Of a stretch of 64,000 bases of DNA, positions 1-9,745 are shown in pieces. The DNA is taken from assembly GCA_035937535.1 (NCBI GenBank), contig DASZHV010000113.1, positions 1 to 64,000 on the forward strand, in the 5' to 3' direction. This DNA is from Puia sp035937535 (GTDB lineage: Bacteria; Bacteroidota; Bacteroidia; Chitinophagales; Chitinophagaceae). Made by a program: the position numbers and the translations under genes. The first letter of the stretch is position 1, and each line of letters begins with the position of its first letter. The notes below the pieces were generated by a model. It was not told where the DNA came from. It did not search any database and was given only the letters and a program-made list of their open reading frames with translations.

Positions 1-1
1 T

Positions 2-361
2 ACTTCAAAAACAGAAGAGACAAGAGTACATCTGGGCACTGAAGAAAAAGATTTGCTACACAAATTGATAGAACGAATGAAGCTGTATCCACATGGAAAG
101 TTTCCGATTTCAAAACTAGCCAGAGAAATGGGAATGAATACAATGACATTCAAACTGGTTTTCAAACAGGAATATCATAAGGGGATTTTTGAATTTCATC
201 TTGACCAACGGATGAAAGAGGGCTGTCGCCTTCTTAAAGAATCCGATCTGAACGTGAAAACGATCGCAAGGATTGTAGGTTATGACCGTACTACAAGCTT
301 TATCACCAAGTTTAGAGAATACTTTGGTTATCCACCCAGCCAGGTTCAAAAAAAGAAATAA
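2..361 (+). CDS. AraC-family regulator, C-terminal part (cut by window edge)
   Basis: The frame is open from base 2, so the 5' end of this gene lies outside the window; only about 119 C-terminal residues are visible. They form the AraC/XylS DNA-binding domain. The first helix-turn-helix is around ISKLAREMGMNTMTFKLVF. The second is around IARIVGYDRTTSFITKFRE, followed by the usual FGYPPSQ ending. A TTG at 53 is a possible but unnecessary start. The effector or sensor domain is not visible. It lies just upstream of the MauE-like gene on the same strand, so it could regulate the peptide group that follows; that is only inference from position. Confidence 0.85.
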   Translation, partial: TSKTEETRVHLGTEEKDLLHKLIERMKLYPHGKFPISKLAREMGMNTMTFKLVFKQEYHKGIFEFHLDQRMKEGCRLLKESDLNVKTIARIVGYDRTTSFITKFREYFGYPPSQVQKKK

Positions 362-441
362 TAATATTTCCGATTGCCAACACCTTTTATTTGGAAGAGA
401 GTATCGCGTGCATACATCTTTGTGTTAATACTTTCTAACGC

Positions 442-894
442 ATGCAATCAGCTACTTCATTTAAAAATTCTTTCACACTTCTGGTTTCTGGGTTTTTCAT
501 ACTCTTGTTTATATACGCTTCAGTCAGTAAACTTATGGACTTCCCCTCTTTTAATGCGCAGCTTGCACAATCACCCTTAATTACCGGATTTTCAGGATGG
601 ATTATTTGGATCGTGCCATCCCTTGAGATATTGATTGCCATTCTGTTATCTATAGATCGCTTGCGGATTCATGGGTTATATGCATCGTTCAGCATTATGA
701 TCATGTTCACAGCATACATAATCGCAATTTTAAATTTTAGTGAATTTATTCCCTGCTCATGCGGGGGAGTGTTACAGCATATGTCATGGAAAACCCATCT
801 TGCTTTTAATATTAGTTTAGTTGCATTGGCAGCTTTTGCGATTTTATCTTCAGAACCAAATCAATTGCAAAAACCCAAAGAACAAAAAACTTAA
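442..894 (+). CDS. MauE/DoxX-like redox-associated membrane protein
   Basis: This 150-residue protein has about four hydrophobic membrane segments (roughly 11-30, 52-71, 78-98 and 118-136). A short Cys-x-Cys pair (C105, C107) follows the third segment, in the sequence FIPCSCGGVLQ. This layout matches the MauE/DoxX-like family, whose founding member helps form disulfides in methylamine dehydrogenase and which is thought to pass electrons to or from periplasmic thiol proteins. The next gene encodes a small secreted protein with four cysteines, which fits a role in its oxidation. No thioredoxin is fused to it; the nearest is the TlpA-like protein of the convergent locus. The family call is fairly firm; the substrate is inference. 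Confidence 0.75.
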   Translation: MQSATSFKNSFTLLVSGFFILLFIYASVSKLMDFPSFNAQLAQSPLITGFSGWIIWIVPSLEILIAILLSIDRLRIHGLYASFSIMIMFTAYIIAILNFSEFIPCSCGGVLQHMSWKTHLAFNISLVALAAFAILSSEPNQLQKPKEQKT

Positions 895-979
895 TAAAGA
901 TTTTTATTGCAATAGAACAGGAGTCACCGAAAACCTGTAAAACAGAGTAGGTATAATTCTTCATACATAATATTTTTTT

Positions 980-1219
980 ATGAAAAGAAAAAACATCTTT
1001 ATTGCAGCCGCTTTTATCCTGGCTATAGGAAGCGCATTTACAACCAGGCCCGTAAATAAAAAATCTCTTACATTATTCAATGGGTACCTGGTGGGCAGTT
1101 GTAGTACTGTAGCCATTCAATGTGATAATAAAGCGGGTGCAGCATGTACCGTTTCAGGCGCACAAGCTTATTCGGATATTAACAGTTGTACAGTTACTTT
1201 AACGAAATCAATACAATAG
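980..1219 (+). CDS. small secreted four-cysteine protein, DUF6520-like
   Basis: The 79-residue protein begins with a clear signal peptide (MKRKN, then a hydrophobic stretch ending near AFTTR, residue 23). The mature part is about 56 residues with four cysteines at 41, 48, 56 and 70, spaced so that two disulfides are possible. N-terminal style and length resemble the DUF6520 family of short Bacteroidota proteins, which have no assigned function. It sits between a MauE-like membrane protein and a membrane-anchored propeller-like protein and is followed at once by a strong hairpin, so its message probably ends there. It could be a secreted peptide, a disulfide-relay substrate or a structural protein. 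Confidence 0.65.
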   Translation: MKRKNIFIAAAFILAIGSAFTTRPVNKKSLTLFNGYLVGSCSTVAIQCDNKAGAACTVSGAQAYSDINSCTVTLTKSIQ

Positions 1220-1222
1220 CAA

Positions 1223-1257
1223 AAAAGGAGGTTTTCTCAAAAGGAAAGCCTCCTTTT
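1223..1257 (+). terminator. strong stem-loop after the small-peptide gene
   Basis: Bases 1223-1236 pair with 1244-1257 in a 14-bp stem with a single G-U pair and a 7-nt loop; the 3' arm ends in four T. It begins three bases after the stop codon of the small secreted protein. It therefore looks like an intrinsic terminator or an mRNA 3' stabiliser, and may make the peptide transcript more abundant than the downstream gene. Confidence 0.6.
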
Positions 1258-1269
1258 AAATCATTTGAA

Positions 1270-2328
1270 ATGATAAATAATATCAATTATACCAAGCCCC
1301 TGGTAAGATTATTTATATGCATTCTGACTGGTATCTTACCAGTCTTTGTACTATATCTGCGTTCAGAGGACTTTCACCGAAATAAAAATTCATTTTACAG
1401 AGTTTTCCCACCACACATTATTTTAAAAACGAATAGCATTAATATCGGAGGTATTGATGGATATATTGCTGGACAGTCATCAAATACAGTTTATCTCGGC
1501 AATTACGAAAATCCTTCCGATTTGTTTGCTGTCAATATGAATCTTCGGGATACACAATCTTTACATTTAATATTTCCTGATTCCCGAAAATACGAAGCGT
1601 CGCTTATTATCCTGACTATAGATTCGCCATATGCTTTTATCATAGACAAATTGAGATCTTCTATTTATCGTTGTCCCCTCATATCAAAGGATACATTTAA
1701 ACTCATGAAAAACTATCGATTTTCATCGTCAGAATCAGTAGCCCTGTCCGCCGAATCCATGATATTAAAAACTTTTCAGAAAAAAATACAAAATAATATT
1801 TTCGGAAAAGTAAATTATCAGCATATTTCACTCATGGATTCTGCAAATATTCTTGAAAAACAGATTGATGGTTTTTTTTGTACAGACGGAAGCCTGCAAA
1901 TCGATCACCAGGCCAATCGGTTATTGTATATTTATTTCTACAGGAACCAGTTTATTTACATGGATACAAATCTCCGGGTCATATATAATGCCAAAACCCT
2001 GGACACCAATACCAGATCGAAAATCCATGTAAGGACCGTACATGATCTGGAAATTCTGGCTGCGCCACCCTTATTAGTAAATAAATTAGCCAGTATTTCC
2101 GGAAAATCGATTCTGATTTATTCTGCTCTCCGTGCCGATAACGAGGACAAAGATAAATACAGAGATAATTGCGTTATTGACGTCTATGAATCAAAAGATG
2201 GCAGTTACCGTTTCAGTTTTTATATCCCAAGGATAAATAATAGTGGCATTAGCAGTCTTATTTTGCACGGAAAACAATTATTTACCATACAGGGTAATTC
2301 ACTGGTCAGGTATGATCTCAATATTTGA
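1270..2328 (+). CDS. membrane-anchored propeller-like protein of unknown function
   Basis: The frame is open further upstream, but the only earlier start is a TTG inside the preceding gene and hairpin, so the ATG at 1270 is preferred (352 residues). A membrane segment lies near residues 11-30 (LFICILTGILPVFVLYL). The remainder, presumably outside the cytoplasmic membrane, has repeating beta-rich units such as TVYLGNYENPSDLFAVNM and a C-terminal end with KQLFTIQGNSLVRYDL. These suggest a divergent beta-propeller without enzyme motifs. I do not recognise a named family. It is the last gene of the MauE / Cys-peptide group and ends 10 bp from the convergent TlpA-like gene. A sensor or binding role is a guess. 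Confidence 0.65.
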   Translation: MINNINYTKPLVRLFICILTGILPVFVLYLRSEDFHRNKNSFYRVFPPHIILKTNSINIGGIDGYIAGQSSNTVYLGNYENPSDLFAVNMNLRDTQSLHLIFPDSRKYEASLIILTIDSPYAFIIDKLRSSIYRCPLISKDTFKLMKNYRFSSSESVALSAESMILKTFQKKIQNNIFGKVNYQHISLMDSANILEKQIDGFFCTDGSLQIDHQANRLLYIYFYRNQFIYMDTNLRVIYNAKTLDTNTRSKIHVRTVHDLEILAAPPLLVNKLASISGKSILIYSALRADNEDKDKYRDNCVIDVYESKDGSYRFSFYIPRINNSGISSLILHGKQLFTIQGNSLVRYDLNI

Positions 2329-2338
2329 ATTCTGAAAC

Positions 2339-3664
2339 TTAGTTTTGAACATGATCACGAATCACTATTACCTTCATCTGCTTTTTCGATTTTATAAGAT
2401 CCAAGCCGATTTTTCGAAAAGCCTGCTGCACATCCGACAAATCTTTCAATAATGCATTGAGCTGAATATCGACGGGGTAATCAATACCTGTATCATCGAT
2501 GAAGGCAGTTTCACCATTTTGATAACACGCTATCATTAAAAGCACTTCTTCCAGAGAACCATTTTTAATTTGGATTTCTACCGCACTGGACGAATCTTTT
2601 TTTATTGAACCTATTGATCTTAGTGAAACTAAAGTATCTTTTCTTAATACAAGGCTCCAGTAAGGCACATCCCTCTCTTCTATTGTCACTTCATAACCAA
2701 AACAATTTTTAAGTTCTCTTTGCATAACCTGCATAAGATAAACAGGGTTTGCTTTTCCAGGAGGAACAAAAAGGCTGTAATTAAAATAGTTTTTTCCCGT
2801 TATTGCATCTGGCTGAAAAAGAGAAGAATCTTTTATATGCAGTTCCAAATTTGGCGAGACTTTTCCAAACAATGAATCCTTAAAAAGGCCCCAAGTCACT
2901 TTTCCAATATAGGCATAATGATAAAGTTCGCTCAGGGTCGATCCCAGTACCTGAAAACCGGCTTTATTTCTTTCATAATATGAATGGAAGTCAGTAACAT
3001 TTCCGGCATATTGTTCTTCAATCCTATAAGGAGCAAGCATTGAGCGGTAACAATATCCTGTGTCCGGTCCACCATTGTTATTGATAAACATTGGTTTCTT
3101 CCGGTCAAATTCCCAGGTATATAAATTACTTGTGAAGCCCGGGTTCTTTCCGTCAAGCAAATCCCTGATTTTGGCTGAATCCATATCCAACCCCTCAGTT
3201 ATTGCATAAACCAATCCGGCCGGATTGACTATAATGATATTAGGGAATGAAGGAACCTGCCAGCGCTTGAACAAAACCGAATCAAAAGCAGCCAGCAATT
3301 GTAAATGCATTTTGTCCTGTAATTTCGAATAAAATTTCCTGATGTTACGATTATATTGCATTTCATTATAACCAACCATCAAAACCGTCAGGTCATTTTT
3401 GAATATTTGCTGAAGCCTATTCATTTTAGGAAATCGCTGAATGCAGAGCGTACATTGTGATTCCCAAAAATCAATCATCAACCATTTCCCTTTAAAATCT
3501 TTCAAAGAAATCTGTTTCTGATTGGAATTGATCAGATTATTAAATTTAAAATCTGGGCACGGTTTGCCAATTTCAGGCACCTGATAAGAATATGCGGTCA
3601 CTTTTGATATCCCGCTGCTTAGGATCACAAATACAGTTAGCACTTTCAAAATGAATTTGGTCAT
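2339..3664 (-). CDS. TlpA-like thioredoxin with C-terminal SusC-locus domain
   Basis: A signal peptide (residues 1-24) is followed by an AhpC/TSA-thioredoxin domain with the active site WESQCTLC (C71, C74), so the redox pair is present although the intervening residues are Thr-Leu. The region from about residue 330 onward, ending in ALLKDLSDVQQAFRKIGLDL and a short beta strand, resembles the C-terminal domain of TlpA-like proteins found with SusC/SusD in Bacteroidota. It is the last gene of the sigma/FecR/SusC/SusD group, 71 bp after susD. It probably reduces or checks disulfides in the periplasm for whatever the locus imports; the substrate is unknown. Confidence 0.8.
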   Translation of the reverse strand: MTKFILKVLTVFVILSSGISKVTAYSYQVPEIGKPCPDFKFNNLINSNQKQISLKDFKGKWLMIDFWESQCTLCIQRFPKMNRLQQIFKNDLTVLMVGYNEMQYNRNIRKFYSKLQDKMHLQLLAAFDSVLFKRWQVPSFPNIIIVNPAGLVYAITEGLDMDSAKIRDLLDGKNPGFTSNLYTWEFDRKKPMFINNNGGPDTGYCYRSMLAPYRIEEQYAGNVTDFHSYYERNKAGFQVLGSTLSELYHYAYIGKVTWGLFKDSLFGKVSPNLELHIKDSSLFQPDAITGKNYFNYSLFVPPGKANPVYLMQVMQRELKNCFGYEVTIEERDVPYWSLVLRKDTLVSLRSIGSIKKDSSSAVEIQIKNGSLEEVLLMIACYQNGETAFIDDTGIDYPVDIQLNALLKDLSDVQQAFRKIGLDLIKSKKQMKVIVIRDHVQN

Positions 3665-3734
3665 GATATATAAATAATTGAATGATGATTGATGAGAAAA
3701 GCTCTAAATCTTTTAAAATGATTTACTTAAAATT

Positions 3735-5114
3735 TCAATACCCCGGATTTTGTGTGAGATGGCTATCATTTTGCAATTCGCCCAATGGGATTGGGTATAA
3801 AGTGTCGGTGGTTTTCCAGCCCGTTTTAAAAGGCCTTAGGACTGCTGTTGCCTGACCTGTTCGGACCAGGTCGAGCCATCGCATTCCATCTTCGGTAAAT
3901 AATTCAACACGTCTTTCCTGCTGAATAGCATTTATAATTTCGTTCTGGGATAAAGCCGTCGTATTTGCGAGACCAGCACGATTTCGAATCTGATTCAGGT
4001 CATCAGTAGCTCCGGAAAGATTACCCAGCTGAGCCCTGGCTTCTGCACGTATCAGATACAGTTCAGACAAGCGGAAAACCATACAGTATTCTGTAACCGG
4101 CGAGCCCGATTTAATTTTATACTTAAAAGGGAAGTAATAAGTCTGACCACCTACAATCACACTATCTATCCAACTCGTCCGCCGGTTATCATTTGTTTCA
4201 AATGCGGTCAAAACTGAATCGCTTAGTGCAACAGAATTTGGAAATGAATTCAGAATAAAAATATTTCCTTCCCTGGTATTTATTCCGGGCTGTACGGGCT
4301 CCATTTGCCAGATAGATTCAGAACTATTAGCCAGGAAAACCTGGTTTAAATCAGCCGTTAGTGTGAAAAGATCCGGTCTGCCAATAATTGAATCCGCTTC
4401 TGCCTCCGCATCTTTCCAGTCCCTCATAAAAAGATAAACCCTGGCCAAAAGTGCTGTAGCAGCAAAATGGTTGGGGCGCACCCTTTCCCCACCCGAAAAA
4501 GAATAATCATCCTTCAAAAGGTTTTGGGCATCTTTGCAATCTGCAATAATTTGTTGATAAATAAATCCGCTTGAACTTCGAGAGAGTGTATCATTGATCT
4601 GATAGCTGGTCGATACCGCGAGAGGAATATCGCCGTATAGATTCAACAAATAAAAATTGCAAATTGCCCGAAAACATTTTGCCTCGCCTTCCAATTCTTT
4701 TTGAACGCCAAAACTAATTCCATTAGATTGTTTTAAACTCTCCAGTATTGCATTCGTCTGGTATATATACGAATAGGCGTTTTTCCAGAGACCGTATGAT
4801 AAATTATTTCCGGCTGTCAATGCGTTTTCAAAGAATTGTTTCTGATCGGATAATCCGGAATAATCAATGAATTCATCTGCGGAGAGCCCGCAATAAAGGC
4901 TAATCTGTTCATTGAGAAGACTACTGTAACTACCCATCATATTACTATAAATTCCAGTCATCGCAGCAGTAGCCGTCTGATCGCTGGTAAACACACTCGA
5001 TCCAACCAGCATGGTATTTGGCGCTCCGATGTCGACAAATTTCTCACATGATCCGAATATCAGCATCCATATTCCGAGAAATAAAATTCTTATAAATACT
5101 TTAGTTTTTTTCAT
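3735..5114 (-). CDS. SusD/RagB-family surface lipoprotein
   Basis: The protein is a nutrient-binding lid on the SusC-type channel. The ATG at 5114 is preferred over an in-frame GTG at 5123. The N-terminus is a lipoprotein signal with lipobox IFGSC (Cys 23 from this ATG). TPR-like helices follow, and the C-terminal third has the family hallmarks ELYLIRAEARAQLG, DLNQIRNRAGL and QQERRVELFTEDGMRWLDLV. At 459 residues it is of typical SusD length. It starts about a dozen bases after the susC stop codon, so the two are co-transcribed. The ligand cannot be read from sequence; no glycoside hydrolase or peptidase gene adjoins the pair. Confidence 0.95.
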   Translation of the reverse strand: MKKTKVFIRILFLGIWMLIFGSCEKFVDIGAPNTMLVGSSVFTSDQTATAAMTGIYSNMMGSYSSLLNEQISLYCGLSADEFIDYSGLSDQKQFFENALTAGNNLSYGLWKNAYSYIYQTNAILESLKQSNGISFGVQKELEGEAKCFRAICNFYLLNLYGDIPLAVSTSYQINDTLSRSSSGFIYQQIIADCKDAQNLLKDDYSFSGGERVRPNHFAATALLARVYLFMRDWKDAEAEADSIIGRPDLFTLTADLNQVFLANSSESIWQMEPVQPGINTREGNIFILNSFPNSVALSDSVLTAFETNDNRRTSWIDSVIVGGQTYYFPFKYKIKSGSPVTEYCMVFRLSELYLIRAEARAQLGNLSGATDDLNQIRNRAGLANTTALSQNEIINAIQQERRVELFTEDGMRWLDLVRTGQATAVLRPFKTGWKTTDTLYPIPLGELQNDSHLTQNPGY

Positions 5115-5125
5115 GATGTTCACTT

Positions 5126-8100
5126 TTAAAAAATAAATTGAATACCAGCAGTAAGCACACGCAAAGGTGGAAGGACCGAATTGCTCTGATTTTCCGGATC
5201 CAGGCCCTGGTAACCCGAAATGGTAAATAAATTCTGTCCCTGGATATAGACTCTCAGGTCCTGAAGATTATTTTTTTCCAGCCAATTTTGTGGAAAATGA
5301 TAAGACAATGAAATGTTCTTTAAACGGATATAAGATGCGTCAGAAATTACATTGTCTCCGGAAACAATCGAGTTCTCCCAAGCCTGATAGGCTGCAGAAC
5401 TTTCATCCTGAGTAAATTGTTGAATGCTGATATGATCTTCGGGATGTTGCCATCTGCTTAAAACGAGCGTCGGCTGATTGGTCATGGTGCCTGGCGCATC
5501 CTGATAAAAATACTGGTAATTATATCCCGTCTGTCTGACAAACTGTAAAGTGAAATTTAATTGCCACCGACCGTATTGGATATTATTTACAAAACCTCCA
5601 TAATAGGATTTCAATATAGATTTGTAAGCAGTCAGGTCTTCCGGATACGTAATTTGGTTATCATTATTTATATCCTGAAATATATAGACACCCGTTGTAG
5701 GGTCTACTCCTGTATTGTGAAATAGTTTCTTTAAATAAACAGATTTACCGATTTCATAGACGTTGGCATAACTTGATGATGCCAGGTTTGGATATTCCAA
5801 TAATTTGTTTTGAGGAATGGTCAGGTTGGCAGAAAGGTTCCAGGCAAATTGCTGATTTTTAATTATTGTGCTGTTTAATTCCATTTCCCATCCCGAGTTT
5901 AAAAGTTTTGCGGGCAAATTGAATTGTACAGAAGAAAACCCTGTAACCTGAGGCAATGGATAACCTACAAGCTGATTGGTTGTCAGGTTATGATAGTAAT
6001 CGACAGATAAGAGAAACCTGTCTTTTGCAAAACCCAGTTCAAGGCCGATATCCAATTTCCTGTTATTTTCCCATTGATAATCCGGATTAAAAAGTCTTGA
6101 CGGGCTCAGGCCAGATGATCCATTGTAGGGAAAATAATTGGGCCGCCATGTATCGAGATATCCATAATCCGCGATTTGATCGTTCCCGTTAGTTCCATAA
6201 CTTCCCCTTAATTTTCCGAAACTAATCAGGGGCAAAGAACCTTTCATGAATGATTCCTGAGAAAAAATCCATGCCGCACCGATAGCTCCAAAATTTGCAA
6301 AACGGTTTCCCGGCCCAAACCTGCTGGAGCCATCACGGCGTCCTGTCAGGTTTACCAGATATTTATCGTTCCAGTTCCAATTCAGACGCCCAAAAAATGC
6401 ATTATAACGATAGAGTGTTGAAGTCTGATTACCTACCTTTAAAGATGATGCTGCGGCTAAATCTTGTAATAAGGCATCGCTGGCAAAACCTGTAGCGCTA
6501 TAAGTTACAGATTGTGTTATGCTTTGATCGAGAGTAGCTCCCAATAAAATATCCCATTTCATCTCCTTCATTGCTTTTTGATATTCAAGCTGGGGCTCAA
6601 AGATCCAGTTATTGAACTGGTGATTGGACTGCTGTGTAAAACCGGATGTAAGTCCATAAGCCGGATTAAAAGAACTAAGTGGAAGAAGTTGCAGTTCATC
6701 CATATGTGTAGATGTATATCCCAGATTGGATTTTAGAATAAATCCTTCGAATATCTTGTAACTCAATACAGCATTTGAAATCAGATTATCCGTGTTGGCT
6801 AAATACGTTTGGGTAAATGCCCCGTATGGATTTTGGGAATATCCATTTGAATAATTAAGCTTACCGGTTGAGTCATAACTTGGCGGTGTGTCTGGTGGAA
6901 GACTGAATATATAAGTTGTAGGATCAAAACTGGGCAGATTATTATTTTCGAGATTATACACTGTATTAAATTGAATTTTAAATTTTTGATCAGTTGAAGT
7001 ATTGATAATGGCAGCTGAGCCGGATATTTTCTGTTCGGCATAAGAACCCGGGAAAACCGCAGTCTGGTGGAAATACCCGCCAGCCAATCTAAATTGTGTA
7101 TTTGCATTGCCACCTGATACAGACGCTTCTGCGTCAAGGATATTGGCTGTTTGGCCAATCAAGGTCTTTTCCCAGTCTGTATAACGCGTCGTATCCCAGA
7201 GCAAAAGATCTTTGGCATTACTCAGATCCGGCACCTCCTGATCATTGGCAAAAGCCTCATGGCGCATCTGAAGATATTGCGGTGTATTGAGCAGTTTCAT
7301 ACCCCTGGCAATTTTTCCAATTCCGTTTGATAGGCTCAGATCCACTTTTGTTTTACCGATCTTTCCGGATTTTGTCGTTATTAAAATAACGCCATTGGCT
7401 CCTCGTGAACCATAAATCGCAGTGGCGTCGGCATCTTTTAATATTTCGACGCTTTCAATATCCTTTGGATTCATGGCACTTAATGGACTTCCACCCCGGG
7501 TAATAACTGCGCTTAGCGCAGGATTACTGATCGACGATGAAAGAAACGGAACGCCGTCAATGATATAAAGCGGGTCATTCCCGTTTTGTATACTGTTCTG
7601 CCCTCGGATCCGGACAGTGAAATTGCCACCGGCCATGCCAGTGGTCTGTGTGATATCTAACCCTGGAACCAGTGCTTCCATCGCAGCCAGTGGATTTGAA
7701 ACCGGCTGCTGGCCAATGGATTCAGAATTAATTTTTCCCAGACTGCTGGTGTTTAATCTCCTGGTAGTTGTTCCATAAGCGATTATCTGAATATCATCCA
7801 ATTTGTTGATTTTAATTTTTAGGACCACATACAAAGGCTGCTCGCCATGCCATACGATCTGTTGTTTTTCTACATTAGCACCACTAAAAACTATAATCGC
7901 ATCTTTATCAACTTCTTCCAATACAAAGCTTCCATTCATATCCGTGCTTGTTGCTTTTTGGCTACCTAAAATGGTTACCGTAGCGCCAATCACTGGGTCT
8001 CCCCTTTCATTTTTTACAAAACCCCTGATTTCTGAAGGATCCGTTTTTGTTTCCTTTTCTTTTTTGTGAATGATAATGAAATGTTCTTCGATGAAATAAT

Positions 8101-8377
8101 AAACAGGCTGGTCCTGAAAACATTGTTTCAGCACGGTTTGCACCGTCGCTTTATTTACTGATATGGTTACCGGCTTTTCTTCTTTTAACTGTTCATTCGT
8201 AAATACAAAACGGTAAAAAGTCTGCGCCTCGATGGCTGAAAAAATTTTCTGAAGAGAGGCATTTTCGAGATTAAGTGTTACCAGATCTCCTTGTTGGGCG
8301 AATAAATGTTCAGTTTTACAAAGAATGAGAATTGTCCCAACAGTACATAGCAGTTTATGGTATGCAAGCAATCGCAT
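5126..8377 (-). CDS. SusC/RagA TonB-linked outer-membrane transporter with STN domain
   Basis: The 1083-residue protein has a signal peptide, then an STN (secretin/TonB N-terminal) domain at about 30-105, a CarboxypepD-regulatory-like domain at about 117-200, a plug domain and a large beta barrel ending in aromatic Phe (AGIQFIF). Plug signatures include VRIRGQNSIQNGNDPLYIIDG and ESVEILKDADATAIYGSRGA. The STN domain marks transporters that signal inward through a FecR-type anti-sigma factor, and those genes (FecR, sigma) lie directly upstream. Together with the SusD lipoprotein downstream it forms a TonB-dependent uptake pair. The substrate may be a glycan, peptide or other compound; the thioredoxin at the end of the operon suggests something thiol-related, which is inference. 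Confidence 0.96.
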   Translation of the reverse strand: MRLLAYHKLLCTVGTILILCKTEHLFAQQGDLVTLNLENASLQKIFSAIEAQTFYRFVFTNEQLKEEKPVTISVNKATVQTVLKQCFQDQPVYYFIEEHFIIIHKKEKETKTDPSEIRGFVKNERGDPVIGATVTILGSQKATSTDMNGSFVLEEVDKDAIIVFSGANVEKQQIVWHGEQPLYVVLKIKINKLDDIQIIAYGTTTRRLNTSSLGKINSESIGQQPVSNPLAAMEALVPGLDITQTTGMAGGNFTVRIRGQNSIQNGNDPLYIIDGVPFLSSSISNPALSAVITRGGSPLSAMNPKDIESVEILKDADATAIYGSRGANGVILITTKSGKIGKTKVDLSLSNGIGKIARGMKLLNTPQYLQMRHEAFANDQEVPDLSNAKDLLLWDTTRYTDWEKTLIGQTANILDAEASVSGGNANTQFRLAGGYFHQTAVFPGSYAEQKISGSAAIINTSTDQKFKIQFNTVYNLENNNLPSFDPTTYIFSLPPDTPPSYDSTGKLNYSNGYSQNPYGAFTQTYLANTDNLISNAVLSYKIFEGFILKSNLGYTSTHMDELQLLPLSSFNPAYGLTSGFTQQSNHQFNNWIFEPQLEYQKAMKEMKWDILLGATLDQSITQSVTYSATGFASDALLQDLAAASSLKVGNQTSTLYRYNAFFGRLNWNWNDKYLVNLTGRRDGSSRFGPGNRFANFGAIGAAWIFSQESFMKGSLPLISFGKLRGSYGTNGNDQIADYGYLDTWRPNYFPYNGSSGLSPSRLFNPDYQWENNRKLDIGLELGFAKDRFLLSVDYYHNLTTNQLVGYPLPQVTGFSSVQFNLPAKLLNSGWEMELNSTIIKNQQFAWNLSANLTIPQNKLLEYPNLASSSYANVYEIGKSVYLKKLFHNTGVDPTTGVYIFQDINNDNQITYPEDLTAYKSILKSYYGGFVNNIQYGRWQLNFTLQFVRQTGYNYQYFYQDAPGTMTNQPTLVLSRWQHPEDHISIQQFTQDESSAAYQAWENSIVSGDNVISDASYIRLKNISLSYHFPQNWLEKNNLQDLRVYIQGQNLFTISGYQGLDPENQSNSVLPPLRVLTAGIQFIF

Positions 8378-8436
8378 AGTTTTGATTTTCGAGTTAATAA
8401 AAATGTGTGTGGAGTAGCAGTTTTCGAGGAAAACTC

Positions 8437-9633
8437 TTATCTCATGACCGTGATGGTTCTATCTTCTATCTTAAAATGTACCTGGCCTGTCGCTTCCAGC
8501 AGGTGAATCAATTTGCTAACAGGAACCCCCCTTGGAATTCGAGCATTAAAATGTTCTGAAACATTATCCTGGTATATTATCCGGGCGTCGTACCAGTGCG
8601 ATACCTGCCGCATAATCTGCTCCATCGGTGTTTTTTTAAAAATAAACTGTCCGTCTTTCCAAGCCAGGGCCGTCTCCAAATCGGCGGGAGAGGTTTGTAT
8701 CCTACCATCCGGATCAATAGAACCCTGCTCCCCAGGCTTAAGCATCACGGATGCATTTAATTCTACTGAACCCTCAGCGAGCGTCACAATTGTCTCCCGG
8801 TTATCCGTATATCCATTGACGTTGAAATGTGTTCCTAAAACGCGTACCTCATTGTTTCCTTTTGAAACGATAAAGGGGTGGGCCGCATCTTTTGCAACTT
8901 CAAAATAGCCTTCACCGGTTAATTCAACTTTTCTCACAGAATCCGTAAACCCTTCCGGATATTTAAGCGAAGAAGATGCATTTAACCAGACTCTTGTGCC
9001 ATCACTTAAACGAACCTCGTATTCTCCGCCGGCCGGAGTAGTGAGCTCATTGAAGATCATTCCGGTATTCATTTTCCCAGCCATTGTATAGTTCAAGCCT
9101 GAACCATCTTTCGTAATTTGAATCCCGCCCTCCCCGGTTATTATATTTCCGGATTGTGCGGTATCGAGTAAAATGCTTGAAGAGTTACCAAGCGTCAGAA
9201 CTGCATGTTTGCCCCCTGGCAGAATATCATTTTTCATAGCTATCCCGTGAAATTGGAAGGAGCCAGTATGCTCAACCTGATACACTCCAAAATAAATCAT
9301 CCCAATGATTACTGCAGCAGCTGCCCAATAAATTCTGAATTTCCTTTGAAGAAAAGATCGTGGCGCTTTTTCAAATTCAATTCGGCTTTTGATTCTTTCC
9401 AATGCCGCTTTCCCGTCCAGTTTTTCCATCACCCTCATCCATTTTTTAAGATTGGCCGGATCCGTAAGTTCTTCAAACAACTGCTGATTTCTCATACTGG
9501 CTGTTACCCAATCATCCAGTTCCTGGTGTTCTGATACAGTCAAATTATCCAGGTTATACCCATTGATCAGATAGGCGATCCTTTTCGCGAGCTCTTCGGA
9601 AGGATCCGACCTGGAGGGTTCTTCTGTATTCAT
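8437..9633 (-). CDS. FecR-family anti-sigma factor
   Basis: A cytoplasmic N-terminal region (about 1-98) that should hold the sigma factor is followed by one membrane helix (101-118), a periplasmic FecR domain with the typical GEGYFEVAKDAAHPFIV and VRVLGTHFNVNGY stretches, and a C-terminal DUF4974-like domain (about 320-398) with FKKTPMEQIMRQVSHWYD. In such systems the periplasmic part contacts the STN domain of the cognate SusC, and substrate binding releases the sigma factor. The gene order sigma, FecR, SusC, SusD supports this. The 59-bp gap to susC may hold a sigma-dependent promoter, but I cannot point to one. Confidence 0.95.
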   Translation of the reverse strand: MNTEEPSRSDPSEELAKRIAYLINGYNLDNLTVSEHQELDDWVTASMRNQQLFEELTDPANLKKWMRVMEKLDGKAALERIKSRIEFEKAPRSFLQRKFRIYWAAAAVIIGMIYFGVYQVEHTGSFQFHGIAMKNDILPGGKHAVLTLGNSSSILLDTAQSGNIITGEGGIQITKDGSGLNYTMAGKMNTGMIFNELTTPAGGEYEVRLSDGTRVWLNASSSLKYPEGFTDSVRKVELTGEGYFEVAKDAAHPFIVSKGNNEVRVLGTHFNVNGYTDNRETIVTLAEGSVELNASVMLKPGEQGSIDPDGRIQTSPADLETALAWKDGQFIFKKTPMEQIMRQVSHWYDARIIYQDNVSEHFNARIPRGVPVSKLIHLLEATGQVHFKIEDRTITVMR

Positions 9634-9745
9634 TCCAGTAAGTTAAAAATATTTCTGGAGACCATCCAGTTAAAGACACCGCAATTGCTGCTTTATTATA
9701 CAAACTCTCAAAAAAAATATGAGAATATTTTCTAAGGGTTTGTCC

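Noticed and set aside
1186..1269. Longer N-terminus for the propeller-like protein
   Set aside because: It needs a TTG start inside the preceding gene and runs through the terminator hairpin; the ATG at 1270 gives a good membrane anchor.
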